DNA of 64,000 bases from a virus. The stretch lies in IMG/VR virus record IMGVR_UViG_3300017598_000768, positions 1 to 64,000 of that record. The stretch is one strand, 5' to 3'. The stretch's first letter is position 1. Every line of letters begins with the position of its first letter. Below the pieces are notes generated by a model, which saw nothing but the letters and a program-made list of their open reading frames with translations, ran no database searches and was not told the DNA's origin. A program made the translations under genes and the position numbers. This document shows, in pieces, positions 16,476 to 24,965 of the stretch.

Positions 16476-17300
16476 TTAATCAAGGTCGAGAATATCGTCA
16501 ATGTCGAGATCATCGGCGTCATCATCTTTTCCATCGACCTTCTCCATGACTTTCTCGCTCTTATCCTTGCTTACGGACTTCTTCTTTTTGGCCTTTTTGT
16601 ACGTAATCTTGACCTCATATACATCTTCCATGTAGGCTACGAGATCATCAATGTTCGTACGCTCCGGAGACGAGCCTTTATCAGCCAGCCAGTCTTGGCA
16701 AATCATCTCAAGAGCTACCACTGCATTTTCATTCTCAGTGAGCTTCTTGGCTTCCTCGATGGCCTCCGTGATAATATTCGCCTCCGACTCTGACATCCGA
16801 AGCGTCATTGTCGTTACTGTCGGGACGTCTACGCCGGTAACATCTCTCTTCCTTACAATTTTGACCGCCTCCGTCAATTCCCGGCTTGTCATTTTCGTGG
16901 CCTTTTCCATCCACTCCTTAGCTGTCTCTGCCGTGATAACACTCGCAATCTCTTTCATCTTCGTCCAGCCAAGGCGTGCAACCTTGCGCTTATCGAGCTT
17001 CAGAGACTTCACCTTGTCCCAAATCTCAACAAAATACATAGCCTTTCGATACTTGATGTCGAGTTCTTCTTGGCAGTAGGCTTCAAAATCCTCAAAACCC
17101 CACTCCTCAAAGAAGCTGCGGTGGTATGCCTCAGACAAGAGCTTGCACAGGTCAATGTAGCCAGTTTCAATGTTTTCTTTGGCAATCTTAATCAGGTCTC
17201 GTACAACCTCTTGACGATCCTGCTTGACCGTGCTCTTTACAGCCTTGCCTGTCTCCGTCGCGGACTTCGACTTAACTGTTGTCCTTTGTTTTTTTGTCAT
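16476..17300 (-). CDS. hypothetical protein with acidic C-terminal tail
   Basis: The N-terminus is basic and Thr/Ser/Lys-rich. The middle (YIDLCKLLSEAYHRSFFEEW, then CQEELDIKYRKAMYFVEIWD) resembles DUF3102-type phage proteins thought to bind DNA. A Lys-rich linker (KKAKKKKSVSKDKSEK) leads to the tail DDDADDLDIDDILDLD. That tail is similar to the ends of the SSB (24194) and the ParB-like protein (5868). 274 aa. It overlaps the Ycf46-like gene upstream by 29 bp and may work with the replication proteins. Confidence 0.65.
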   Translation of the reverse strand: MTKKQRTTVKSKSATETGKAVKSTVKQDRQEVVRDLIKIAKENIETGYIDLCKLLSEAYHRSFFEEWGFEDFEAYCQEELDIKYRKAMYFVEIWDKVKSLKLDKRKVARLGWTKMKEIASVITAETAKEWMEKATKMTSRELTEAVKIVRKRDVTGVDVPTVTTMTLRMSESEANIITEAIEEAKKLTENENAVVALEMICQDWLADKGSSPERTNIDDLVAYMEDVYEVKITYKKAKKKKSVSKDKSEKVMEKVDGKDDDADDLDIDDILDLD

Positions 17301-18879
17301 TCTTCGATACTCCTTTCTTCTTAGTTTTAATCATTCTCACTTGTCCGAGCTTTTCTGTCGGCTCGCCACCATCCACAAGCCGCGCTCTCGTCGACATCCA
17401 TTCTCTAATGTTCTTAATGGATTCCGCATCTCTTGTTGACTGAGGAATTGTATCCGAAATGGCTGTCAGAATGTACTTGGTCGAGACCTCTTTTCCTTCA
17501 TCAAATGCCGAAAACATCGCGTCCTCAATACATCCCTCTATCTCTGCACCAACATGCCCAGGTGTCTTTCTCGCAAGCAACGGTATATTAAACAGCTTCG
17601 GATCTCGCCCTCTCTTGCTCAGATGAATACTGAAAATATCCTGTCTAATCTCTTCAGTAGGCAAGTCCGTAGCCCACACTTCATCAAGCCTGCCTTTCCT
17701 GTAAACCATTGATGGCAGTGTAGCCACATCATTAGCAGTCGCAACCAGCATCACTGGCCTGTCTGTCTCCTGTCTCCACGTCAACACAGTCGAAACTACT
17801 CTTGACGTGACTCCTGAGTCTAACTCACCAGAACCACGCATGCCTGCCAGACCCATATTAATCTCATCGAGCCATAGAACCACAGGGCTTACCGCTTCAG
17901 CTACCTGCAACGCCATTCGCATCGCCGCCTCACTTTCTCCAACAAGTGATCTAAACACTTTACCCATGTCCAGTCGCAAGCATGGAATTCGCAGGAAATG
18001 CGCCACTGCTTTTGCTGCCAGCGATTTCCCAGAACCTGCAACGCCTACCAATAACACCCCTCGGGGATAAGGTAAGCCGTATTCTCTTGCTTCGTCTGAG
18101 AATGCCTTTCGCCTTCGGATCATCCATGACTTAAAATCCATGAACCCACCAACGGCGTCCATTCCCTCACTCGTATTAATAAACTCCAAAACATCCGACT
18201 TTCTTACTTCCTGTTCCTTTTGAGCTTGGATAACCCGGACGCTTACTTTCTCACGAAGCGCCAGACTTAGCGCAAACGCATTTTCAGCTCCGATCATGTC
18301 AAGCCCTACCGCCGCCGTCGCAGCCTCATGCAGCAGTGCATCATACTCATCTCTAACAGACGGTAGATTAATATCATCTTTGTACGCCGTCGCGATCTTA
18401 TTAAATTCATCCTTGATCGCCGTTACAGACGGGAGCGGACAATCACAATACGTCACCAGATTCTTTAACTCCGGTGGCAGCTCCAAGTGCGCCCCAACCA
18501 AAATCACATGGGACGATTTCACTCTGACCGCCATCAACGTATCAATCATCTGTTGGATTACATCGCTATGTCCGATATACTGTCTGACATTATGAAAAAT
18601 CGCCACGATGGGCCTCGTACTCATCTCCACATGTGCAAGAGCATCAATCAAATCTTCTTGGACCTTTTCTCTCATCTCTCCAAGCTGATCTGCTCTTCCC
18701 ACACTCAATCCTGACGTTACCTTCCACACAGCATAGTCAGCACTGAGAACTATGTCGAGTTCTTCCATCGCATCTCGAACTTTCTTCTCTGCTGCTACAC
18801 ACTCAACAGTCGGCAGGAACAAACACGGATAACCTGCCTGTAAATAGTCTCTTATCGTCGGAGAACCGTTCGTCTTCAC
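17272..18879 (-). CDS. Ycf46-type AAA+ ATPase
   Basis: GTG at 18879 follows GGAGGTGA and is preferred to a GTG at 18918 with no ribosome site. N-terminal part: GYPCLFLPTVE and an extended regulatory half, as in Ycf46. Motor: Walker A GVAGSGKS at about 279-286, then LRLDMGKVFRSLVGESE, Walker B VVLWLDEIN at about 334-342, sensor VATAND and the arginine block YRKGRLDEVW. The spacing matches Ycf46/CbbX-like ATPases of cyanobacteria and plastids. In genomes these often occur with DUF1257 (Ycf35) and DUF2997 proteins, both of which appear at 30.6-31.2 kb here. Biochemical role unknown. A consensus promoter lies upstream. Confidence 0.85.
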   Translation of the reverse strand: MKTNGSPTIRDYLQAGYPCLFLPTVECVAAEKKVRDAMEELDIVLSADYAVWKVTSGLSVGRADQLGEMREKVQEDLIDALAHVEMSTRPIVAIFHNVRQYIGHSDVIQQMIDTLMAVRVKSSHVILVGAHLELPPELKNLVTYCDCPLPSVTAIKDEFNKIATAYKDDINLPSVRDEYDALLHEAATAAVGLDMIGAENAFALSLALREKVSVRVIQAQKEQEVRKSDVLEFINTSEGMDAVGGFMDFKSWMIRRRKAFSDEAREYGLPYPRGVLLVGVAGSGKSLAAKAVAHFLRIPCLRLDMGKVFRSLVGESEAAMRMALQVAEAVSPVVLWLDEINMGLAGMRGSGELDSGVTSRVVSTVLTWRQETDRPVMLVATANDVATLPSMVYRKGRLDEVWATDLPTEEIRQDIFSIHLSKRGRDPKLFNIPLLARKTPGHVGAEIEGCIEDAMFSAFDEGKEVSTKYILTAISDTIPQSTRDAESIKNIREWMSTRARLVDGGEPTEKLGQVRMIKTKKKGVSKNDKKTKDNS

Positions 18880-18942
18880 TGTCTCACCTCCCTTCTGTTC
18901 TGGATTTACGACCTTCACTCAAATATTATTAAGGTTAAAAAT

Positions 18943-18970
18943 ATTATACCACGTACTCCGTATTTGTCAA
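18943..18970 (-). promoter_or_regulatory. consensus sigma-70-type promoter, leftward
   Basis: On the minus strand a perfect TTGACA (18970-18965), a 16-bp spacer and a perfect TATAAT (18948-18943), driving the Ycf46-like ATPase. Palindrome copy 4 lies 29 bp upstream of the -35. Confidence 0.85.
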
Positions 18971-18993
18971 GTATTTTCCGTAGAAATTCTGGA

Positions 18994-19533
18994 CTATTTT
19001 GCAATCGCTTGCAAATCCTTTCTGAACTTCTTCAACACCTGTTCTTCGTATTTCAGCAGCGGTCTGAGACGCGCCTTCGGGTTATGGAAATGGAATCCGA
19101 AATCAGCCAGAGCATACGCTACAAACTCATCGTGCTTCTTGAACTCCACCTTGAATTTTTTATACACAGCAACAGGGATCATGTCTTTCTTCAGATCTCC
19201 TCTGCCTGATATCCACTTCTTAATTACTCCACTTCCAACGACAGTCGGATGCTTGCCGGTCCATCTCCACAACACCAGCTTCACTATCCCGCCAAGCTCT
19301 GCCAGCGTCGCCAGGCTTGACTTCTTCGGGCTGATCCCATACGCATAGTCTTCTATGAAAAAAATATCTCCTTTGGCGCTGTTCTTCCGGATCTCATCGG
19401 CAATCTGAAACGATCGTTCTGTTATATTCCCACAACCCGGACTCGTACCAAACCACCAATGCTCATGGTCGTCGTTTGCCAGCCTCACCATTCCGGTTCC
19501 GGTTAACGACAAATCAAGACCTACTATTCCCAT
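18994..19533 (-). CDS. RuvC-like Holliday junction resolvase
   Basis: RNase-H fold nuclease that would cut four-way junctions. Acidic residues appear in the expected order: MGIVGLDLSLTGTGMVRL (first Asp, strand 1), IFFIEDYAYG (Glu) and HDEFVAYALADFGF (C-terminal acids). ATG at 19533 is preferred because AAGGAG lies six bases upstream; an ATG at 19554 overlaps the upstream stop as ATGA but has no ribosome site. About 179 aa, normal for RuvC-type enzymes. The gene lies with PD-(D/E)XK nucleases and the recombinase, consistent with processing of recombination-dependent replication intermediates before packaging. Confidence 0.82.
   Translation of the reverse strand: MGIVGLDLSLTGTGMVRLANDDHEHWWFGTSPGCGNITERSFQIADEIRKNSAKGDIFFIEDYAYGISPKKSSLATLAELGGIVKLVLWRWTGKHPTVVGSGVIKKWISGRGDLKKDMIPVAVYKKFKVEFKKHDEFVAYALADFGFHFHNPKARLRPLLKYEEQVLKKFRKDLQAIAK
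18999..19014. repeat. dispersed palindrome copy 4
   Basis: TTGCAATCGCTTGCAA. It encodes the last residues (LQAIA) of the resolvase gene and lies 29 bp upstream of the -35 of the next promoter. Confidence 0.88.
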
Positions 19534-19550
19534 CCCAACTCCTTCCCCTG

Positions 19551-20426
19551 TCATTTACTGAAACAAATCTTCTTGCAAGGGCATGTGTTCGCCCGCCAAC
19601 ATCCTTTATTCCTCTCACACTCTCTGTGCTTCGGAGGCAAATTCTTCGGGTAACTTGCTATCCCCTTCTTGTAGAGAATCAGCTTGGCTTTTATTCTGCC
19701 AATCAGGTGCGGATCTTTCTGCACAGGGAACATCTTCATCGGAAACAGATCTGAATGCTCCATCTTGGATATATACAGTACGTATCCAACTTCGTCATCA
19801 ATCTCCACCGGCATGTTCTTACATTTATTTGCTGCCCACATATACGTCTGTATCTGCCACATGTGCGCTATCATTGGAGCTTTCAGCGACGGGAACGCGT
19901 TGCCGGTGATCGTTTTGATCTCCGTAACACGATGCTTCTTTCGCAGCAGGAACATATCTGGGTGCCCGGTCACGATCATCCCATTCTCGTCTACCTCCAG
20001 ATAATGCTCCTTATACTCCGACGCCTTTGCATTCGCTCCACACGAGCATTTACGCTTCGGCGGACCTCCAAAAAATCGGACAGTCCCGCATGCCAAGCAT
20101 TTCCACCATCCATATCTACGATCCCCAAACACATCCGGCGTATTCTGAATCCAATAATGGACGGCTCCTCCTATGCCATAAGTCAGTCGACCTTTGAAAT
20201 TCACCCGCTGGTAGCGTTTGTATCGCTCCTTCGTCCCAATCACATGCATTCGGATGCAGGCATCATACAGCGAGGATGCTCTCGGAGCACGAATCAAATT
20301 CCTCTCCTCCTCCGGAGCAATATCGACCAGCGAAGCTGCTATGGCTTCGGGGTTTCCGCTCTCCTCGATCTCATCAAGCGCCTTGCCTCCTCGCCTGAAC
20401 CTAACCGCTCGCGTCACAAATGACAA
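19551..20426 (-). CDS. PD-(D/E)XK exonuclease with cysteine clusters (Cas4/RecB-like)
   Basis: The nuclease core is visible as VTGHPDMFLL (metal-binding Asp), VTEIKTITG (E-x-K) and HMWQIQTYMWA (QxxxY). A zinc knuckle precedes it (CLACGTVRF ... CSCG). The C-terminus holds four or more closely spaced cysteines (CERNKGCWRANTCPCKKIC), like the iron-sulfur cluster of Cas4 and AddB. 291 aa. It overlaps the upstream endonuclease gene by 26 bp. Likely role: 5'-end resection for recombination with the RecA-like protein; no CRISPR array is present. Confidence 0.85.
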   Translation of the reverse strand: MSFVTRAVRFRRGGKALDEIEESGNPEAIAASLVDIAPEEERNLIRAPRASSLYDACIRMHVIGTKERYKRYQRVNFKGRLTYGIGGAVHYWIQNTPDVFGDRRYGWWKCLACGTVRFFGGPPKRKCSCGANAKASEYKEHYLEVDENGMIVTGHPDMFLLRKKHRVTEIKTITGNAFPSLKAPMIAHMWQIQTYMWAANKCKNMPVEIDDEVGYVLYISKMEHSDLFPMKMFPVQKDPHLIGRIKAKLILYKKGIASYPKNLPPKHRECERNKGCWRANTCPCKKICFSK

Positions 20427-20916
20427 CGTTCTCCTCCGTATAAAATTCGTGCCTCAACACCCAAGGAATTACAAGTACTGGGACATGCCTATTTCTCATT
20501 CTGAACGCCTCAAGCTTCTTTCTCGCACCAATCCACCACACGCCCTTAACCTCTACCACGCATTTATGATCTGGCAACCAGAAATCAGGAGACCACCATT
20601 TATCTACTCCGATCATAAACTCCCACATTTCGTACTGGAACCGTATTCCGCTTTCATGCATCCACTCCGCAACGTGCATCTCAAAAAACGACCGGAACGA
20701 CATACCCAGCAGTTCTGAGTAGCAGTGATCGGGCCTGCTTAACTGGCATGATACCATCGGGGACGGAGTCGGCTGGCACTGCCGTGCTCCACTCTTCTCC
20801 ATCCACTTGAGAATGCATTTCTTGCAGCAGACAAAAGCTCCGTGATCTAAATACTTCCACTCTCCCTTTGGGACACGTACAAACTGTTCGCAAATCACAC
20901 ACGCAGACGACGCCAT
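20401..20916 (-). CDS. PD-(D/E)XK-fold endonuclease-like protein with zinc motif
   Basis: N-terminal CVICEQF and CCKKC form a treble-clef-like zinc site. The C-terminal half has WWSPDFWLPDHKCVVEVKG, the PD-x-n-E-x-K signature in the arrangement of Vsr, DUF1064 and T7 endonuclease I-like enzymes, followed by RKKLEAFRMRNRHVPVLVI. 171 aa. It is between the RecA-like gene and the exonuclease, so a repair or junction-cutting role is likely. Exact substrate unknown. Confidence 0.72.
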   Translation of the reverse strand: MASSACVICEQFVRVPKGEWKYLDHGAFVCCKKCILKWMEKSGARQCQPTPSPMVSCQLSRPDHCYSELLGMSFRSFFEMHVAEWMHESGIRFQYEMWEFMIGVDKWWSPDFWLPDHKCVVEVKGVWWIGARKKLEAFRMRNRHVPVLVIPWVLRHEFYTEENVVICDASG

Positions 20917-20924
20917 CTGACCTC

Positions 20925-22022
20925 CTATTTGGACAATCTCGCTTTCGCTCTGTTTATAATTTCAAGCTGGGTTCTGAATTTCTCATCTGGCATCTTCTTC
21001 CACAACGTCTGGATGTCAGCAAGTCTCTTGGCTTTCTTCCCGAAATACATATAAACTTTGCCCTTCTTTTCTATTACCCCATACGTCTTGGCATAGTTCA
21101 GCACTGAGGCATAGTCGTCTATATCACCAGAATTCAAATCAAGCTCTGGTATGTTTTCGCGGATTCGAACATACTCCCCAACTCCAGCCAGCGTCAACAC
21201 CTTAGTTTTTCGGATCGAAAACGAATGCCGTTGAGCAACCGCAAACTTGCGCTTGGTATCGTAAAACTTCTTCTTGTCTGTGTCTGTCAACGCCTTCTTC
21301 ACACACCGAAACAACAATGAGAACTCGTGCTGAAGGCCCTTCCCTCCAGGCATCGTCTCCGGATCTCCATACACGTTCATGATCTTCATTCTAATCTGGT
21401 TCGTGAACAGGACAGCGCACGGGTGATCTCTCTTCCTTTCTCTGGTGAGCCTCTGCTTCAACTTTCTGACAAGACGCGTAATCATTCGGGCTTGCAGACC
21501 AATGAAATCCTGCTCTGCATCGGCCTCCATCTCTGACGCTGGAGTCAACGCCGCGAGCGAATCTATAACCAACAGTCCGCAGTCGTCTGCGCGAAGCGAT
21601 GACTCCGCAATGTTCGCATATTGCTCTCCGTAGTCCGCCAAAACTATATACATCCCCTTCGGATCTGCGCCAATCCTCTCCGCCCACCCTTCATCGAGTG
21701 TGCCTTCTGAGTCAAGCCAAGCCGCCCCCATTCTCGTCGTTTTAGTCGAGCAGGTGCAGTACTTCGCCGGATTGAAACACTTCCAACACATCCCTTTTGC
21801 TGACTTCACCGTGTTCAGCGCAAGACTTGTCTTACCGCCAGCCTCCGGACCCCATGTACAGGTAGTCGCCCATATCGGCAGCCCTCCTCCACTGGAGTAG
21901 TCGACAGAAAAGACGCCAGTAGGCAGCCTCGGTGGATCGCGCCTTTTATCTGTTCCTCTGAACATTGTCCCTTGACCACACTGCTCGTTCACACTTTGCA
22001 TCAGCTGTGCCATTTTCGTCAT
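20925..22022 (-). CDS. RecA/UvsX-like recombinase with inserted zinc motif
   Basis: Forms filaments on ssDNA and drives strand exchange. Walker A is GPEAGGKT at 58-65; Walker B LLVIDSLAALTPASE at about 150-164; the L1/L2 region includes FTNQIRMKIMNVYGDPETMP with the conserved NQIR and PGG-x-x-L. Unusually, CWKCFNPAKYCTC (79-91) lies between Walker A and the next strand (MGAAWLDSEGTLD), suggesting a bound zinc not seen in standard RecA. 365 aa. The start overlaps the upstream gene by ATGA. Confidence 0.9.
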   Translation of the reverse strand: MTKMAQLMQSVNEQCGQGTMFRGTDKRRDPPRLPTGVFSVDYSSGGGLPIWATTCTWGPEAGGKTSLALNTVKSAKGMCWKCFNPAKYCTCSTKTTRMGAAWLDSEGTLDEGWAERIGADPKGMYIVLADYGEQYANIAESSLRADDCGLLVIDSLAALTPASEMEADAEQDFIGLQARMITRLVRKLKQRLTRERKRDHPCAVLFTNQIRMKIMNVYGDPETMPGGKGLQHEFSLLFRCVKKALTDTDKKKFYDTKRKFAVAQRHSFSIRKTKVLTLAGVGEYVRIRENIPELDLNSGDIDDYASVLNYAKTYGVIEKKGKVYMYFGKKAKRLADIQTLWKKMPDEKFRTQLEIINRAKARLSK

Positions 22023-22342
22023 GCTTCCCCCGCCTCATCAGTTAGCCTTGCCACTTCAGCATCTGTCATACGGTCAACCATCTTCCTCACCTGTTTCCAT
22101 ACGTCTTCTACCTCCTCAACATAGCAGGGGCACGTGACCATAACATCAACTCTCACGTTCGCATAAGGTTCGGTCGGAATCGTTGCTCCGTACTTAACTG
22201 ACACTGTGGCTGTTTCAGTTAAAAACGGTCGTATCTTGATTTTCTTCTGTCTCGACTTCTGCTGCTCTCCGGCTTTTCTATCAAGAAGCGTCGTCGTAAC
22301 TATCAGATCTGCTTCTTTCTCCGAATACTTTTTCTTCGTCAT
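22019..22342 (-). CDS. hypothetical protein, 107 aa
   Basis: ATG at 22342 is chosen because GGAGGTGACA lies just upstream. The protein has a basic helical start (TKKKYSEKEADLIVTTTLLD), then a beta-rich part (TVSVKYGATIPTEPYANVRV) and a C-terminal amphipathic helix (KQVRKMVDRMTDAEVARL). This layout matches a set of small uncharacterised phage proteins found with recombination genes, but I cannot name the family. It overlaps the RecA-like start by 4 bp, so the two are probably coupled. Confidence 0.65.
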   Translation of the reverse strand: MTKKKYSEKEADLIVTTTLLDRKAGEQQKSRQKKIKIRPFLTETATVSVKYGATIPTEPYANVRVDVMVTCPCYVEEVEDVWKQVRKMVDRMTDAEVARLTDEAGEA

Positions 22343-22344
22343 TG

Positions 22345-22779
22345 TCACCTCCACCGATCATATAGCCATGCGGACAGATCTCTTATCTTCCAGCTGCTAT
22401 TGGAATCATACAATCTGAACGCTTCTATAATTAAATTATACTGCTTGACTGAGTACAGCCGCCAGCCAGAGGCGAGCCAGTGAGTCGCAGGCGGTATTAC
22501 TCTCGTTCGCTGGTACTCTGCAACAGTCGGTCCTGCTCTTCCAATCGCCTTGGCAACAGCTCCTCTTGTGTAAAACCTTACACCGCTCTTCGATATTACA
22601 ATACACCTATCCCTCGGCGGCTTCCTGCGCCTCTCGTCATAATCGCGCGTCTGTTCGAGGCACTTCTTCCTGTACTCCACATCTTCTTTATACCGCTTTC
22701 GACGGGCTTCGTTTCGAGCGGCCTTGTTATTCTTCCACCACTGCTGGAAATACGTCATCCCTTCATCAGAACTTCCCAT
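22345..22779 (-). CDS. MerR-like HTH protein
   Basis: The N-terminal 60 residues are strongly basic (RNEARRKRYKEDVEYRKK). The C-terminal part has FYTRGAVAKAIGRAGPTV followed by GWRLYSVKQYNLIIEAF, the helix-turn-helix and wing pattern of MerR/excisionase-type DNA-binding domains. 144 aa. It starts 14 bp inside the helicase gene and ends just before the small gene at 22019. Likely a regulator or accessory DNA-binding protein. Confidence 0.65.
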   Translation of the reverse strand: MGSSDEGMTYFQQWWKNNKAARNEARRKRYKEDVEYRKKCLEQTRDYDERRRKPPRDRCIVISKSGVRFYTRGAVAKAIGRAGPTVAEYQRTRVIPPATHWLASGWRLYSVKQYNLIIEAFRLYDSNSSWKIRDLSAWLYDRWR

Positions 22780-24142
22780 CTCTTCTCTCCGTAATTGTCA
22801 ACCTCCCGCGCCTGTATTTCCTGAGCCTTTTGTCCCCCCAGCCAACAGAATCTTTATACGCCATATCGATAATATCAATTACAACCGGCTCTTTCTTGTC
22901 AGGGAACAGCCTTTCAATTCTCCCTTTTGACTGAGCTACTTCAGACTGCGGAGTCGCATACACCAACGCTGCCAGTTCAGGGATGTCAGTTCCAAGCGCC
23001 ATCATTCCGTATGTCGCAAAGATAATATTGCAATCGCTTGCAACGCGAGTCCTTTCTTCCTCACTAACTTTCAGCTTTTTGCTTCCGGTATCAAGCGAGC
23101 TTGTGTAGAACCCAATCTCTTCTTTATCAATACCATGAAGCTTCTCCATCATGGCAGCAAGCATCCACAACTGATGCGTCCTGTCTGACAAGATCACCTG
23201 TTTACGGTCAGACCTATAAATAAGGTTGATGTACTTGCACAACAGCATATTACGCTCTGTGCTGTTCGCAAGGAGCGACAGGAGCATGCCTCTTCGGTTC
23301 AGTCGCTTAGACCCTCCATGCAGATAGCCTGAGTTCTTCGAATACTTGTGGACTATCACCTGCGGAATCATTCTCGCATCATCCTGACCAGACAGCATGC
23401 ACTCACCCATGTGCTTCTGGAACACCACGTGCAGACCATCCGGCCTTCGTAGCGTAGCCGACGCTCCTATCCTTATTCTGCTCGGAAACATTTCAACTAC
23501 CGGGCAAAAAGTCTTTGGAGGGACTGATCTATCTACCTCGTCAAATATAGCTACTCCAAGTACCTCCTTCAACTCATCTTCATATCTGCCCAGCGCCAAC
23601 GTGTGAACCAGACCGACGATTATTTTTGCGCCTTTCCATCTCATCTTCGTTCCTGAGATTATCCCAATATCACCTCGTCTTATATTGGTATGCTCGATAA
23701 TTCTCTCGATCCACTGACCCACCAGATTCGACCTCGGCACTACTACAATTGCAGTTCGTCCTACAATCTGCGCCATTTTCAGCAACAAGACGGTCTTACC
23801 AAATCCGGGCGGGGCTTGGAGTATAAACCCGGTTCGCCCGGACTCAAAATTCCGTCTAAACTTCTCGGCGAGTCTGTCCTGTTCCTCTCTAAGAACTGAG
23901 GTAAATCGGAACTTCGCAACGTTTCCACCAGATCGTTTATCAACCAGCTTCTCTGCTTCCAGTTTCCTCCAATGACATAGAGGCACCCCGAACATCTTAC
24001 TGGTTTGCTTCCACAGCACGACATCCGTAGCATCTTCATACTTGCCGCTGATCGTCAGGCCCCTCTTCTCTGCTTCAATCGACCGTACTTCTCCTTTCGG
24101 CACCCAACACATATCGTAAAGCAACGCTCTGCTGAAAATCAT
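22766..24142 (-). CDS. superfamily 2 DNA helicase (UvsW/DEAD-like)
   Basis: Motif I QAPPGFGKTVLLL at about 108-120, motif Ia VVVPRSNLVGQWIERI, motif II IFDEVDRSVPP (DEVD instead of DEAD/DEAH), motif III GASATLRRPDG, motif V FATYGMMALGTDIPEL and motif VI QSKGRIERLF. 458 aa, compact. Such phage helicases (T4 UvsW type) remodel D-loops and stalled forks. It lies between SSB and the RecA-like module. Palindrome copy 5 is inside the coding region. Confidence 0.88.
   Translation of the reverse strand: MIFSRALLYDMCWVPKGEVRSIEAEKRGLTISGKYEDATDVVLWKQTSKMFGVPLCHWRKLEAEKLVDKRSGGNVAKFRFTSVLREEQDRLAEKFRRNFESGRTGFILQAPPGFGKTVLLLKMAQIVGRTAIVVVPRSNLVGQWIERIIEHTNIRRGDIGIISGTKMRWKGAKIIVGLVHTLALGRYEDELKEVLGVAIFDEVDRSVPPKTFCPVVEMFPSRIRIGASATLRRPDGLHVVFQKHMGECMLSGQDDARMIPQVIVHKYSKNSGYLHGGSKRLNRRGMLLSLLANSTERNMLLCKYINLIYRSDRKQVILSDRTHQLWMLAAMMEKLHGIDKEEIGFYTSSLDTGSKKLKVSEEERTRVASDCNIIFATYGMMALGTDIPELAALVYATPQSEVAQSKGRIERLFPDKKEPVVIDIIDMAYKDSVGWGDKRLRKYRRGRLTITERRDGKF
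23028..23043. repeat. dispersed palindrome copy 5
   Basis: TTGCAATCGCTTGCAA within the helicase coding sequence. Confidence 0.88.
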
Positions 24143-24193
24143 ATTGCTCCTCAGTTGTAATTGAACTTGTACAGGTATGATTCGTTCTATCTG

Positions 24194-24952
24194 TTAACCG
24201 AGCAAGTCGTCTATAGACTCCGCTTCATCTTCTTCTTTACCTGCGCTATCGTCATCTTCACCTCCGGTGTCAAACGGAAGATCGTCATCACCAGTCTTAT
24301 CACCCTCCGCCCCTACCGGAGTTTCTCCGCCAGCCAGTTTCGTCAGGTCTTCAACACTTAACGGTGCAAAAATCTTCTCGTAGTCAAACGGATTCAACCA
24401 GTCGTCATTTTCCCCTTTGGGAATCAACTTCGACAGTGCCTTCTTTGTGAGACGTTTCAAGAACTCAAAGTCTTCACCAGTTGCTGCTTCTGTCTGCGTT
24501 GTGCCTCGGGCCATTTCATACGCACAGAACTTCAGGTTGTTGTCTCGCCGTTCGATCTGCTTCAACAGCCTCTGCCTGGCTCTGCCCTTCGCAACGAACA
24601 ACATCTTCTCATTCTGATGCATCGAACCGTCTGAACTCTTCCATTTTTTATGGTTGATCACAGTCCCGACCAGAATGAAACTCGGGTTTTCACCACCTTC
24701 GCAAAGCGGACAAGAATCAATCTCCTTGATACAAGTGAAATAATTTCTCCACTTGTTCCCGATCTTAATCGTATGCTCCCAGATAAAAAACTGCGGGTTA
24801 TCGAGGAACGTCAGTTTTGCAGCCGAATCATACTCCAACCAGAACCGCATCGGACCAGCCGCATCCCTTCTTGCCTTGGCTTCAGTGTCGACCTTCTGCG
24901 ACTCCTTCACCCCTTCTTTGCCTTTCTTAAACCACGCCTTCTTCTTAGCCAT
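24194..24952 (-). CDS. gp32-like single-stranded DNA-binding protein
   Basis: Coats ssDNA at the fork. The core RFWLEYDSAAKLTFLDNPQF, then EHTIKIGNKWRNYFTC, CPLCEGGENPSFILVGTV and NEKMLFVAKGRARQRLLK follow the order of phage gp32-type SSBs with a zinc site. The N-terminus is basic (KKKAWFKKGKEGVKE). The C-terminal 40 residues are strongly acidic and end ESIDDLLG, the usual protein-docking tail of SSBs. 252 aa. It stands between primase and the UvsW-like helicase. Confidence 0.82.
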   Translation of the reverse strand: MAKKKAWFKKGKEGVKESQKVDTEAKARRDAAGPMRFWLEYDSAAKLTFLDNPQFFIWEHTIKIGNKWRNYFTCIKEIDSCPLCEGGENPSFILVGTVINHKKWKSSDGSMHQNEKMLFVAKGRARQRLLKQIERRDNNLKFCAYEMARGTTQTEAATGEDFEFLKRLTKKALSKLIPKGENDDWLNPFDYEKIFAPLSVEDLTKLAGGETPVGAEGDKTGDDDLPFDTGGEDDDSAGKEEDEAESIDDLLG

Positions 24953-24965
24953 TTCATCCTCCTCT

